Positions 11,814-26,290 of a stretch of 64,000 nucleotides of DNA are shown piece after piece (positions within the stretch are counted from its first letter, which is position 1; every line of letters begins with the position of its first letter). The notes under the pieces were generated by a model. That model was not told the origin of the DNA. It searched no databases and worked only from the letters and a program-made list of their open reading frames with translations. This DNA comes from Certhia americana (taxonomy: Eukaryota > Chordata > Aves > Passeriformes > Certhiidae), in the NCBI GenBank assembly GCA_018697195.1, contig CM031879.1:34858228-34922227 (forward strand). The letters are read 5' to 3'. A program made the translations under genes and the position numbers.

Positions 11814-14800
11814 CCTTTCATTCTCTGAGCTCTGGGTCCATTCTGTCCTATACTCTTTAAAAGAAAAATATTTGCAAATCTCATGCATAAATATTTTACA
11901 AAAAGTACGATGAATCACTTCAACAGTTTCCTGAGCAGATCCAGTATTTGTGGCTCACATGATTGGTATCTGACAATGGATACATAAGGAATCAAGTGTC
12001 ATTACAATAGCTGTTTATGAGAACTGGTTATGGCTATATGAGAAGTTAGGTTAAACATAAAGTGTTAGATTAAAAAAAAAAAAAAGTAAATTATGTAAAA
12101 TTATGTAATTTTTTTAACCATGTTGAAGCAATTTCTTTATTGAACTGAAGAAAACTGAATCAGTGCTCTGAAGATGTTTAAAGTAACAACACATCAGACT
12201 AGAATTACCTTTTTTATGTATATAATTTTAAACATACTTCTTTTAAGAATCAACAAAAAAATTGTCTTAGTGGTGAACTGAAGTATTCCGGAATCAGGCA
12301 TTGGATAGCATCCAACCTCTCTAAGGGACAAATTCAGCACTGCAAAACCCACTTGCAGGGTTTTTGGAATACCTGGAATTAATCATACCAACATCTCTTC
12401 ATGAATATAAGCCTAAACACTCAAATTTACACATAATTTAGTAAATCTCATTTCCTCTCATCCCACTGTGCAATCCTCATTTAACTAAACCTCCTCATTG
12501 GTGGTACCACTATGAAATAATTTATATCCCTATTACAAGATATTTACTTCCTTAATTCTCTCCCTGAGGAGTTTTATCGAAGCATGTTTGTGTTTTCACT
12601 TTATCTCTGCCCAGGCTTTTTATTACTCCAGACTTGAGAATTCTTGACAAACAACTGTGAAAGGTTACTTGCAAATATCTTTCATAATATAGCTAATTCT
12701 AACAATGAAGTAAAAATTACCCTCCTGGCCTTCAGATGACTTTGAAGAAAAATTCCTGATTAAATTCATACTAATATTAAAAATGCTTGCTGTAATCTGT
12801 TTTTCTCAATGTGATCATTTAGGGTTTCTTCAATTTTTTTCCCTTTTCTTTCTTCTTTAATATTTTTCCTTTACTATTTTTTTCTTTTATTTCCTACAAT
12901 CATTTCTGAAAAAGAAATGATGGGACTTTGGTTACCAAAAAATATACTGAGAAAAAGTAGTTATGCAAAACTTAATAGGTTCTTCTGGTATCTTCATCAC
13001 TCTGATGGAGCAAAGAAATAGTTCATTAGGACCATGTCTGCAAGAAGAGCTAGTGAGAATCAATAGGAGAAGAACTGTGCTGAAAAATACTGATAATGAG
13101 AATTGAATGTCAAAGTGCTGTGCATATTTCACCTCCTATAAATGGAAATACATATTACTTCTGCACCAAATACGCATTTTTATTTAAATATAGGAACAGA
13201 AATAGATATATGCATATGCATAGACATAGATTATACAGATGCAGATATAAGTGAAGATAAAAAAATAATCCACCTTTTAACTTTGTGCTTTACATCTTTG
13301 GTGATCACATTGCACACATTCTTAAGTAAAAACCTTAATACCTTGTGTCTGGTTGTGCCAGACAGTGTTACAAAATATTTGCATCCTGTTCTTTGTTTTA
13401 TTATTTTAATATACTTCTCTGTGGATTCAAGGACAGCTAATTCACTTTTATTTTGCAGATTTGTAGCCTCAGTTTTGGCTACAAACTCCAGGATGTGAAA
13501 CAAAGCTTAATAAAGGGTGATGACCAAGAAAGTCACTGTAAAAGTACCTTTGATCCAAATCAGTTTACCAATGTGCACGTGTGTTCCCCAGGAGTACTGA
13601 AGTCCATAAAGCACAGACTAGTGGTACCCAATTCAGAGATTATTGCATTATATTGATTTCATGGTCATTCATAATCCATGATTATAGACCCTGTGCTGAT
13701 TCAAGGGGATATTGTAGAGCCCTTTTACAAGAATTTCTCTGGCCTTTAAGAAACCTTTCCACCATAGCAAGCATATGCCAGGCTAGACAAATGTAAAAAT
13801 GTGCCCTAGGAGGTTTGATAACTCATGCTCCCTTAGTGTGATCCACAAAGCACTACCACCACCCTGAAATAGGAATTCAGGTCCTCCCCCTGCAAAACAG
13901 AGATACTGGAGTTTGAAATGCTAAGGTCTTCTCCAACCTTTCATCTGACACAAGTCCAAAAACTGACAAACACTGAGCACTCCTTCATAACAGCAATGAA
14001 TGTTTCTTGATTGGAGGTATGAATCAAACACATAGAAAATACTATAAAGTTCTTTGTTATCCTGTTTGCCCAGGAACAAGCTTGCTTTGAGTGCTTCTCA
14101 AAACATTACAAGAGGTACAATAACTGATGCAAAGATTGCCTTGGTGCTTAAAAGAGTGAAAAACCTGCCATCTGTCAAAATAAGCACTGACAGTTTCAAC
14201 ATCTGTGTGAAGGAAAAAAATCTAGCACAAAATCAAGCACATGGACAGAGTAGCTAGCCAGCCAACCTTTAACTTGAATATATATCATTTTTTCTTCCTT
14301 TGTTTAAGCTATTGGCTTAATGTCAGTCAATTCCTTTTAAAATATCTAGATATATAATATGGAAACAGTAAGCTCAAACAAATAGTGTGAAATATACTGA
14401 TGTTAACCATCATCTAAGAATCTTTGAGTGTTAAAACTAACATAAATACATGAGATTTAAAACGCTCACAGGAAATAAATATTTTATTGGTGTTAGTTAT
14501 TTATCTATGCCTCTCAGTCACTCAATACTACTCATTTTCAATCAAACTATGCCGTGTCAGGACCTCCAAATAGCCTTAATTTGATTTTTTTTTTTTCCTA
14601 GCTCAACAAAGAATTGAATTTGCTTTCAGTCCCCATAATATCAAACTAAAAATACTAACATTTATCCACTGTTTGTGCCTGCTTCTGTACATCCTAAGGC
14701 TGTATCTGAATCAAAAAATAGTGCAGGCCAGAGGGAGCAGGTTTATACAGCACAATTGGAGCTAAGGACTGGTGGCCATGTGAAATGCACTTCAAAGTGT

Positions 14801-15560
14801 TTCACTACAGATCACCCCACAGGCTAGATGCTTGTTAGCAGCTGGAGCTCATTAGGTGAGTCCGTGGATTCAATTTCCCAGCTTGGTTTCATCCAAAAGA
14901 AATTCAGTGAGCATGCTTCAAGGCAGCTTTGCCATATGTACTAAAGAGAGGTATGTGAGGCTTTCAAAAGTGCACTCCTGATCCAAACTCAGCTGCTCGT
15001 GTAAATGCATCTAATGAATTTAGCTGAAGCACTATGCAACAATGGCAAATATGGGAAACAGACATTTGAGGACATAAGGTGGCACACAAAGGTGAGGGGT
15101 GCCATGTATTTAACAAAATTTGATAAAGTCAAAATTTGATTTAAAGCTTGGGTTTTGCTTATTTTAATCACTGTTAGAAAATCCTCACATTTTTATTTGT
15201 GTTTCCCAATTCCCTCTGAATCCTGGATGGCCTGGTAATCTAATTAAATTTAATCTAATAAATTACTTTCGTTTTGTAAATCAGTACTATCCCTATGTGT
15301 CATGTAAATCATATTGCTTTGACCTGCTGAGCATTCCAGCAGTCCAAGTGAAACTGTTTTAACTGTCTTTTGTTAAAGTACTCCTTTTGCTGTCAGTTCT
15401 TATAAGCTGAAGGACAAATTAGGAATGGACCTCTTTTCCACAAAGCAGTTTTGCCATTCACCACAAATTTCATTGCACTTTGAGGTCTCCCTGTGAACTA
15501 TTTCATCTGCTTTCTGTTTTAGTTGTCAGCTCTTTGCTTTTTTCCTTTCTTTGCCTCTCT

Positions 15561-15596
15561 CTTCATTCGTCAAACATTCTTCATTCGTCAAACATG
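15561..15596. repeat. 18-bp tandem duplication
   Basis: Two adjacent copies of CTTCATTCGTCAAACATK differ only at the last base, so the duplication is recent or has been kept intact. It lies in unique sequence. Confidence 0.85.
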
Positions 15597-18284
15597 CTTC
15601 TTTTCTGGAATGCTTCTCTGTCGCAGTGGTTTCCTAGCTGTGGCTGTCTGGGTAAGCATGCTTTTACCTTACTCAGGCCCTGAATTTCCATATTTCATCT
15701 CCTTGAAAGTATTAAGAGAAAGGCAGTATTAGACTGGGGTTTACCGAGACTGGATGTGCTCTCCATCAACAACTTTCTGTGGTAGCTTATCCAGTCCCAA
15801 TGTCTTCACTTTGTGTCAGGGTCCCAGATCATTTCAACTGTGAGTTGAATCAATCATTTCTAAGGTCTGTGGGGTCCTGATCACCTGCTCTTTGGGAAGA
15901 GAGCATAATCAATATCTTAAAATTCTTATTTTGAAAATGAGATTTTTTTGAACTGCCAATGGAATTTCATCCTTCTCATTTTTAGGGCTACCCTTATTCT
16001 TAACCAAGTTAAAACTTACATTCTTTTACTGTTTTTCACTGTTTGAGATCTTTTAATATTTTTAAATTTTTTTTCACTCTTTCAGGGTGAATAAGGAAAG
16101 TAGAAATTATATCTGAACAAACACAAACCTAGTAATTTATTAAAATTCAGTGTATATTTTTTTCTCTGAAAACCTGAAAGCAGAAAGTATCTGGTATCAT
16201 TCCCTTCCTGATCAATTTAATTTCTGAAAGAAATTCTCAACACAGACCAACACGTTTTATAAAGCATCATCTGTTATTTCCCCTTTTCAAGACTATTTTG
16301 AATGTTTCCAATTGTTGATGAACACAAATAAACAACTCTTTATTTATCTCTGTTTTGAGCAGCTGGAAGATACATTAAGGTATTCAATTAACTGACAAAA
16401 GAATGAAGGAAAGACTTCCACCTGAAGTTTATATAAGGTAATATTAAATTCTTTTGTGCTGTTTCAGCTGTGTGTGAACATGGTAAAATTTAATTGCACG
16501 ACAAAGCAAAGTTCTTCCTTTATAATGAGCCAAACTCAGTCTTAATGGCTGTTCATGTTAGAATATGCATCTATTTGGAAAATTTGAAATGTAACTGCAA
16601 GTTACTAAGGAATGTGATAATTTGGTTTGTGATAGTGTGGTTTGTATTCAACCTTAAGCAAAGGAATTAAGATTTAATTTTCTTGGATGACTTATAATTT
16701 CTAAACTTGAATGCATGTCCTTGTTTCTACCTTTTACTCTATGTTATGTAACATGGTTTATAAAATCAGCACACTTTGTCGATTCAGTGAATGTGTTATA
16801 TGTTTAATTTTTAATATATACAAGATCTGTGTTTTAAAACTTATTGAGTTTATCACTTTCCAAGAGATGTTACACTTCTGTATCCATGATACAGTTTGTA
16901 TGAACTTAACTGTGGAGTTAATAAGAATTCTTTTAAAGTTCTGTACCAAATGGACAAACAAATAAGAATAAGGAACAATATGAGAATACAAAGGTGTAAA
17001 CATGAAAGAACAGGGGAGAAAAAGGTTAATCATTTAGAAGTAAATGAATGTATCCAAACAGAATCCTGAAAAACAGTCATGTGCTCCGTTATACAGGATA
17101 AGGTAGCCATCAAACATATAATGTGGTATCTAATATTTTTCCAGTGAAAAAGACCTTTTAGATATGCAAGAGCTGCAAATTGTAGGTTATTTACAGTAGA
17201 AATGTCAATGCTAAATTCCTTAGCCATGAATAACAAACAATAAACACTTTCTGAATTTCATTAGGCAGTCTGTTATAGAAAAAATGTTCATAGCTTTTTT
17301 TTCTTTCCACATCAGTAGCAGCTAACTTGAGCTTCATAAACCTCAAAATGTCACTGCTATATGTGTTATTCTGAACTTCACTTTGGGTTGGAATGTACTA
17401 TTATGGTTTAGATTATGCAAAATATATATATATAAAAATTATTTTTTCTTGAAGTGAAGAATGCAATTGAACACCTGCACTTCTTCAAGCAAACCAGTAG
17501 AATGACCATGGATAGTACAGGACTATGCAAGACTTAGGATGCTCCACAAAGAAACCTTCACTAGGAAGCCTTTAAGGAAAAGGTAGAGGTCAGAATAGTC
17601 ACCTAATGTTCTGTGTTGAGATTCAGGAATCATTTTATGAGGGAAGGCTCACACCATTAAATCTATGCTCTTCTTATTTTTTCCTCCCATAAAAATACAT
17701 GCCTCAATCCGGAATCCAGTTTGGAATTCAATATTTGGTTTAGCATGAAGCTATGCCTGGTGACTTGAAGTTCCATGCTTGTAGTTACCGTGGTCATTTG
17801 CTGCTCTGTCTCTGCTCTGTACATGTTCTGCCTGACATTTATTTACGTTCCTTTTCCTACTCCACACTGGGCACTTGGATATCATTTGGATCCAATTTGA
17901 TGTCTCTGAAGCAAAGTACATCTGGCAGATTTCTGTGTCTGCAAAAAGGCCAGTCATGGGAAAAAACCCCACAAATTTATATCAAACTCAGTCAACAGGC
18001 AGATCCTCCAAAGCTAATGTTCTTTTTTGGAAATACTACTGCATATGTGCATAGCTGTTCAGGGATTTCAGCACCAGGGTGGCACCTTACAGATCGCAAG
18101 TAATACTACATTTTATTTTGAGCAAGGTTGACTCTTATGAAGCAAACAGCAGATTTGAAGACAAATCATGTATGTGTCATATTGCACTAATGAACTTGAA
18201 ATGAGATTTTTGATATTTCAAGACTTACTCAACTTTAAGAAGAATAGGCTAATGTCTTCATATACCTAATGCAAGACAATAGTG

Positions 18285-18575
18285 AATACAGAGAGGCTCC
18301 TGGGGATTTGCAGTGAAAGTACAGCAGACAATGGACACAAACTGCCCAAAGTGAAATCCCAGACAGACAGAAGAAAAAAATCTATCACCATAGCAGAGAT
18401 AAAACTGTGGAACTATTTTCTCAGAAAGGCTGGGGAATCTTCAACCCTGGGGGACTTCAAGACTTGATTGAAGAAGGTCCTGGTCAGCAGACGTATCTTA
18501 GGAGGGATGGAAAGGTCCAAATGTCCTGGAAAGGTCCCTTTGAAACTGTTTTATTATAGTCTGATTCTATGAAAC
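18285..18575 (+). mobile_element. degenerate CR1 LINE 3' fragment
   Basis: The order of landmarks matches the CR1 3' region: an 'ACAATGGACACAAACTG' segment near 18329, an 'AGGCTGGGGAATCTTCAACC' segment near 18426, 'GACTTCAAGACTTGATTG' near 18452, and 'GGTCCCTTTGAA' followed by a GATTCTATGA octamer at 18562-18571. Divergence from the usual CR1 sequence is much higher than in the fragments at 43 and 48 kb, so this is an older insertion. No open coding frame remains. Confidence 0.8.
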
Positions 18576-19849
18576 AGAGTTCCTATAGCTGGTTTTGAAC
18601 AATATTCTTTCAATTCTACAATTGCTTCAGTGAAACCTGAGGTGCATCTGAGAAATAAAATTACATCTATTAAATATGGTGTGAGAAAATATGTATTCCT
18701 ACTCATTTGTCAACAGTAGTGTTTCTTTCCTTCTTTACAAAGAATCACCCACCATTCTCCATTTACTTAAAGGTAGGTACAAGCTCCATCCTTGGCAGCC
18801 TCATTCCTGAACTGCGCATAGGTTAGTGTCTCAGCAAAACAGAAGCTGCATTTTCTAACTTTTATTTATAAGTTCACAACCACTTTAATAGAAAAAAGTG
18901 ACAGCATCTTACAGTGTTCCTCAGCACAGATATTATCTAGACATGTGTTTTATGAAAAGCTTTGCAAGTACAAACTCTATTCACTGTGAATAATCATGCA
19001 TCAAGGTTTTAACTGCAAAGCGCTTGTAAAATGTATTTTCCTTTCTACTCTATGCTAGCACGCTTTTGATGCTGACACAGACTAATTCTCAAGAATTCCA
19101 CATGAGACAATCTTTCATCTGCTGCAAGAACAGTACAGAAGAATAATACAGAAGCTTAAGACAGCCAGGAAGATTGAGCTTTTTTGCATTTTAGGATGTT
19201 ATGATGTAGTGAGCATTGTGGATTCTGATGGCCACACTGTATCAGAAGCAAAATGTACCTTTAATCTTCATGGTCAAGTACTGTGCAGCAGCTGGTAAAG
19301 GTGCTTTTTCACAGATGACATCACTTCCTTGCTTTAGGCTGAAATCTGGAAAAGCACAGAGCTATTGTGGAACATTCATCAGAACTTTCTCAAGATACAC
19401 ACCATTTCACTTTGTTAGCTGGTCAAATTAGGTAACAATTATTTGACTGAAAAATCTTAATACTTTTAGTCTTTCTTGTAATTAAAAACTCAGTTCCACA
19501 AACATTGAGAAGCTTAGAAGAATAATGACAGTAACCTAATCAGAGTAAGGGACGTCCTGCCTTAATACCTCCCAGGGCTATCAAAGGTGAGAAATTACTC
19601 CTATGGATTCAGGGGATGAACTAGTGGTAGAAAAAGAAGGGGTGAATGGTGTTCTGGGGGGAAGTACAAAGTACAAGTACAAAGAAATAGAGGCATATGG
19701 GAATAAAATATTACCACCAATCACACTGTCAGTCTGGCCATACTGTGCATTTTTTTAACAGTTGGTCTTGTTATTAAATGTCAACTTTAATTATTTCTGT
19801 GGGTATGAAGCATCTCCATTCTGTGTGAATACGTGAGCATGGAGGTCTA

Positions 19850-20430
19850 AGTATCAGCAGCTGGAAGTCAGACCCTAGATCATACTGGCCACGGTGCCAG
19901 CAGCTAGAGACAGGAGTGCACATTGTGTGTGAATGTTAGTGCACAATCATTAATAAGCATCAAGCATAAACTCTGGCGAATATATGCATGTGTGTGTATG
20001 AGTTGGTGCAGCCATCATTCAGGGCTGGACACTGGAGAGGACAAAGTGGTCTGCAGATTGGCAGCTGGAGGGACTACAAGGTCCACACCACACCAGCAGC
20101 TCGAGACTCTAGGGTGCCTGGGAGTCAACTACTCTAAGGTTTTAATTCTTGCACCTACTATTAGACATATTTGCATGAGTGTCTCTGTGTGCAAGGTAAT
20201 TGGGTGTCCAGGGGATCCCAAGGACTAGACTATTAGTAGACTGGACATCTCAGTACACTTAGTGGAGGCATTCAGGGTGCATTTGTAGGCTTGAGCTGCA
20301 ACAACTGAGTGAGGCAAGGTACCACAGAGGCTCATGTGCACAGATATCTGCAGCTGAGGACACTCAGATCCAGGGCAGGGGCAGCAGTGAGATGCGGTAT
20401 ATGCCTAAAGCCAGCTGCCAGAGGGTTCCA
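19850..20430. repeat. degenerate CAGCTGGAG-containing repeat block
   Basis: Related words recur at irregular spacing: CAGCAGCTGGAAG at 19855, CAGCAGCTAGAGAC near 19898, GCAGCTGGAGGGAC at 20061, CAGCAGCTCGAGACTC at 20094, GCAGCTGAGGACAC near 20350 and CCAGCTGCCAGAGG near 20410. Each is followed by a GAC/GGTGC-like segment. The block is richer in G and C than its neighbours. It may be a decayed minisatellite or part of an old LTR; I cannot assign a family. Confidence 0.45.
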
Positions 20431-22944
20431 CACTGTATGTAAATGTGTATAATTCATAATAGTGAATATATATATACAATATATGTATGTAAATTTCTCA
20501 CTATCAGGCCTTCATCCAAGTCAGGCAGAGAGGGGAACTGGATGAGCTTGCATGTCTACGAGTTTTTTCCTGTACTAATGAGGGGCTAACTGTGGGTATA
20601 TGTCCACGTGTACTCTGTCTGTGTGTGTGTACATGCATGCTGTTAAAACCTATTATTAAAATTAGTAGAGATGCCTTTGCCCAAACTAAAGTGCAAACAA
20701 GACCATATGCTGAAAACAATAGCATTGATTGTTATTCAACAATAAATGTGAGGTAGAAAGAGAAGGAATAAGAGTAGAAAGGTACCACACTCAGGATCCC
20801 ATAATAAGGCTTGATTTTGAGATTTTTATGTCTGTTGATCAATGTGATGGTCACTGTCTTGATCCATCAGGAGTAGAGAAATCTCACAAAACAGCAAAGT
20901 TCCATGGATTATGAATGCTCGGGTTTAGGTAGGAACACCCAGGTGCCTCTCCTGGAGGCAGGGACTTTCACATTACATGATGTAATCCTGTGGCTTACAG
21001 AACATTTCAGGGATCTCTGGTGGTCCATGACATATCTCAAGATGCCACAGGTACCTCTCGTGTCAGAGGAGTTGAGTCACTGATGGCCCGTTGGGAGGGG
21101 TGAATACATTCAGACAAGGTATGAATGTCCCTGGTTGATGGTTGGAGTCATTAACCAGCCCAGGCTCTCCCACAGGATTACGGGGAACTTGTGTTCCCTC
21201 ATTATCTGCTAAGCCAGTGGACATGGAGCTTCAGCAACCTCACCTCTATTGAGCTACCAAATTTGGCAGCTCCAAAATTAGTAATGTCTTTCTTTTTATA
21301 GCACCTCCTGACAATATGGCTGTGCATGCTCACCTCCTCCATTCTCTGAGAAACTGGAAATATGCTGTAAGTATTCTTAATGATGTGTAAGTACCTGACA
21401 AAAGCTGTTAGTGTCTGCCATGGGGTAAGTATCTCACATGCTATTTAGTAGCCCTTCAGCTAATTGCAGTAATAATAGACTTCTGATTGCATTCAGAAGA
21501 AAAGAAAATGAGGTGGGTAAAGGGAGGTAAGAGAAGAGTGAGCAAACTTTATGCTAGGTATGAAGAAGATGGGCAGAAAATAAATTAGGGGATAATACTG
21601 CATGATATCACATCACATTGCTTTTTAATGATTACTGACAAATCCCTGATTAGCACTGTCAGATTTTATAGCAGTCTGGAGTGTCAATTCCCAGATCCTG
21701 TTGTATTTCCAGTGATAGTTAATTTTCATTTAGTAAATTATGTAAAATTCTGGAGAATTTGTGATTCTATTTTTATTGCTAATATAGTCATTGGACAAGA
21801 TGCACCATCAGTGCTGGTTTATTATAAACCCCATTGGTAAAAGGCTAACAGAAAACCTATCATGGGAAAGCTGAAAAAACTCAAGGATTGTATAAGAACT
21901 TATGGAGAAGAGTATCTGAAATACTCTACAGAAGAAAATGTTGACAACAGCTGAGTTTTACAACCCAGGATTAACAGGAAAAGGTTTCAGTTTGAGAATG
22001 TAGCAGTTTAAAACAGGATCAGTTGCTGGAACTTGTGCCCCAGGTTCTGATGTGGTTGTAACACCAGAGCCCAAGTTTCTTCTGTTGACTGTTGAGGTGG
22101 CTGGAAGCTAGGTCTAAAAGAACCGTATTGCGTTCCCTATATGTGCTCAAACAAAAATATTTCTGAACTTGAAGGAATACAATATCAGAAACAATGTTTA
22201 ATAATCCCTAGATTCCTTAAGTTTTGGAGCTGTATTTCACAGATAAATACACACATGCACAAAAATGGTATCTTTGCACCAAACCTTCGTTCAACAGTTC
22301 TGGCCATAAATGAATAACCCACAAAAAATATAGTTTCTTTTTTGACCTTCACAGTTTTTATTTGAACATCAGAATATCCATGTAACTACCTGTTTATATT
22401 GCAGTTTGAAACACCATTTTATCCTGAATAAGGTCCATATCAACAAGATATGAAAAATTAAAACCAAAGGGATAGTTTGATATATAGCTTCTTTTATTTA
22501 TTTGCTGGGTTTTTGGTGTGCTTTTTTTTGTGCATTGGAATCTGAACAATGCAGTAAAGTCAGCTGAATGAACTGCTCCACTATTAATGTTAAAATAAGT
22601 TCATATCCTATATTGTGCTATGATGTCATCTAAATCTGTGGGTTTTACTAGTTATCAGGGAGCTAGAAAGGTTCATAATACAACACATCAAATATATTTG
22701 ATTACGCATTTGATTCATTTTTCTTTGGGAGTATGTGAATGTGTTTATATTCTGTCTGTAATCATGATCTGAAAGACCACTCCTGGAGAGAAAATTTAGA
22801 GAAGAATGAAAACACATCCAAAGAAAGAGAGTTTGATTCAGTGCTCATTAGAGCCAAGGGAAAGAATCCCAGCAGGTCAGGGGACCTTTAGGTAAATTCC
22901 AAGGGTTCCTGTTTCTATAGTTCTATTTGAGCCAAACCGTTTAC

Positions 22945-22997
22945 GCTTCTTTCTTCTTTTTCTTTTTTCTTTTTTTTTTTTTTTTTCTTTTTCCCCA
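22945..22997 (+). repeat. pyrimidine tract ending in CCCCAG
   Basis: More than fifty nearly pure C/T bases, including a run of sixteen or more T, end in CCCCAG followed by TGG. This is the form of a strong splice acceptor, but T-rich simple sequence can look the same. No matching donor within the next 150 bases stands out. Confidence 0.7.
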
Positions 22998-25900
22998 GTG
23001 GAGCCAGTGCCATCATGCCCACAGAATCAGAGTAAAAATTCTCTGTCTGTGTAATGCATGAAAGGCTCCTCTAACATCTGAAATGTTTTGATATTCACAC
23101 AGCATAGCTCCCACTGTCAGAAGCAGAGCAGTAAATGTACTTCTGTGACATAAAGAGATGTTGCACCAGCATCAATTAGTGAAACACTGCAGGAAATATC
23201 CAAATCCTTGCTGAAAGCAGTTTTGTTACCTAAAGCAATAGCATTTTCAGGCAGGTAATATAGATTTTTTTTGCATTTGAGACTCTCTGAGCCCTACCTG
23301 TCTTTTCCGTGTGTCCTCTGTGCCACCACTCTGTGAATAATATATCTGCAATAGAAATGCAAAACCTGTACTTAACCATTGTGAATTCAGCCTTCCCAAG
23401 TATTTCCCAGCTACTCTGTGTGTCAGAGCTTAATCTTTTTGGCTTTGGACCTTCATCATATTGAAATATTTTACAATACTTACACAATCAAATCCTATTG
23501 GTAAAAAATAGCAGGACAACTGCTTGAAATTTTGTTCATCTGAGTAAATCCAGGGGTTTTTGATGGACCAATAAAGCCATTGTCAGCAAACCTAATGGGC
23601 TATGCTTAATTTTTTATTTATATCGATGTATTTACAATGTGACAGTCTTAAGTACTGCTGTTTACTCAGAGCTGCTACTTCTGGAAGTAACATAAATTTC
23701 TTGTTCAATTTTTATAGCTCTCTTTTATCACAAGTAAGGCTTCATGTAAATTTAGGGAACTAATCTTGTTATTGCTGCCACATCTATATCTAATAGTTCA
23801 ACTGATTCTGCAGCACCTGAAAACCTTTAAGATGTTTTAAAAAACAAGTAAGCATAAAGCCAGCATATAAAGATCTCAGACGAAAAGGTTTCCCCTGGTA
23901 TCTTGCTCTAACCCAACCATCTGTGCCCATTTCCATTTCTGACTTTACTTCAATCAGCCAGACGCCTTTCCCTGCGCAGTCATCCTGACACTTGTTGTAA
24001 GTGGCTTTTCCTAGTGTGATTGGTCAGTCATAAAAGTTAGACTCTCCCAGTTATCAGTTAGCACGATTCTTTCCAGGGACAAAGGAAAAGCTCAAACTAA
24101 GGAAACATGAGCAGAAACTTGAGACACACATGTTAACAGTCATTACAGCTGGTGATTGAATTTGGACTTCATGATAGATAAAATAGAGCAACCACGAAAG
24201 TTTTTCATGTGAAATGAAATTTTCAATGAATTTTCAAATGAGAACAGTCTACAGATTTCTCCAATGCCCCTGCGTTATCAGAAAAAAGACTGCACAATTT
24301 CAGCTATTTGTCTTATGTCCTCCACCCCCACCTGGTATTTTGCGGGGGAACTACTCCAAAGAGTATTAGAAAACGACCCAGAGAAATTTCACTTCAAGCT
24401 AGTGCCTGGGGAGCATAATTTTTCTCAGTGTGACTCACATGTCCTTCCTTAAAAGTCAAGACACATAACATATGTACTCATAAATATCAATGCATTAAAT
24501 CCTATTAATAATTTTTAACAACATTCATCATCCCATCGAAGCATATAATTTTATTGCCACTTCCTGTCCTTCAGAACTGATATGGGCAATGTTGAGAAGT
24601 CACAAACAAAAGGGGGGGTGGGGACAAGCAGGAACTTGTGTTCAGGCTGGAGCATAAATGTACAAAGTATTCCTTGAGAAGAGGTGGTGACCTTAGAAGG
24701 AAATATTTTCACTACAGTTGTGTAACACCACTGTACATTACTTCATGAGTTGCCTTTGCTGATATCAGCAGGAATAGCAAATTGGCACTACAGTGAAATT
24801 TAAGTTTGGAAACACAGAATCCTTTAGAAAACATACTTGAAAATTCATAAAGCAAAGAGCTCCCTGTATAATTGTGACTCCCATCTGAGGAAAATAAACC
24901 TTTTTAGGTCAGAGTGCTTGCAATGAGGTCAGTGAAATATATAATTTGGGGGAACAAAACCCAAACAGTTAATTTTCAGCAAACAATATTAAGTGCTTCG
25001 GTATGCCAGTGGAATCTAATCATGCTTGCTGAGTGCAAGTACTGCCAGACAGTGCTCAGCTGACTTTGTGCCACTTGTAGATGTTTCATGTGAAGTAATT
25101 CAGGGAGCCACACAGTCCAGAGTTTTCTGGAGTCTTAGTCATTCAAAAAGCCTCTGAAAGTTCTTCTCAGAAACAGGTACTATGTTAACAATGAAATGAC
25201 ACGAGAGAAGCAAAGGAAAATTTTTCAGGCTGTCTACAGTGAAATGATTTAGAAGTACAGGGAGAAGGAATAGAATCATTCCACCCACACTGCAAATCTT
25301 GCATGTAGGAAGACCCTCTTGAGCACCCAAGCATTCCTCTTGCCTAAAGTGAGATGACTATTCAGCTGAGTAACAATTACAGATGCTTTAGGAGGTGCTG
25401 AGATGGGGATCCTTATTCCTGTGTTGCCTCAGCTGCTCTGACTGGTAATCAGTATAAAAAAACAGCTGAATGGATATGGGTTAAACTCAGTTCCAGCAAG
25501 ACAATAAAGTTATTACTTTTGTGCCCATTAATATTTATTACCTGCTATCTGTACTTCTGAACCATTCCTGCTGCAGTAGCCACCATGGATTTATGGCAAT
25601 TCATCAAACACATATGCTTTCAAATTCCCTGTAAAGCCATAAACAGGGATTCCATCTGCCAGCTAACTCAGAGAGGACTTGATTTATCGGAACAGATTTT
25701 TCTATTTAAAAGTCCTAATGTACAAACTCTGGGTAAGGTAGTCAAAGGCACTTTGAGATATTAAACAAAAGAAGACAACAAAACCCCAAAAATTTGTTTG
25801 ATGTCCAACCACGTGCTAATGCAATAAAGACAGATGGAAACAGATACAAACCCCTACTTCATAATAGCAATTCTGTTATTTCCAATTCTCAGTACAGCTA

Positions 25901-26263
25901 CCCCAATTTAACTGCAGTTTGCAGTCGTATGCTTGCATCCTTAACAGCCAAGTGCCTTTCAGAACTCTACATACAGAACTAGTTCACAACATTTTTCCTT
26001 TCTATCATTCATTTTCTGCAGCCTTTGATCCTTCAGAAAGTTATGAATACTTACTTTACTCGCTGCAATCACTGGGGCCTTTATAGAAGTGAAAATACTT
26101 GCATTCTAGAAGCAAAAAATACCACATGAGTTTCCATACAGATGTAGGATTTTCCATTCTTGCTTGCTCGCTCTTTCTTTCAAAATGTACTTTTACTTCT
26201 AGGTCATGGATTGATGCTATTAAAAGTTTCTCAAGCTTGAAAAGTTAAAATTCTCTAGAAATA

Positions 26264-26290
26264 CAGGTTCAGGTCAGAGGTCTGACCTGA
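26264..26290. promoter_or_regulatory. nuclear-receptor-like half-site cluster within a palindrome
   Basis: A perfect inverted repeat has arms TCAGGTCAGA (26269-26278) and TCTGACCTGA (26281-26290) separated by GG. It contains AGGTCA and TGACCT half-sites in inverted arrangement with a six-base spacer. AGGTTC directly abuts the first AGGTCA, giving a direct repeat with no spacer. AGGTCA is the established half-site of many nuclear receptors. Binding in vivo is only inferred. Confidence 0.35.

Larger units (their letters stand above)
9377..18284. other. long unique non-coding stretch with simple repeats
   Basis: No gene was recognised in almost 9 kb. It holds two long poly-A tracts (10289-10344 and 11782-11812), a short GACA microsatellite (11694-11720), an 18-bp tandem duplication (15561-15596) and a degenerate ATAGAC/ATATGC stretch near 13195-13250. 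Open frames are all short (118 residues or fewer). Several are composed of simple sequence. Confidence 0.55.

Noticed and set aside
22945..23040. Splice acceptor with a very long pyrimidine tract
   Set aside because: No convincing donor follows, and T-rich simple sequence explains the tract.
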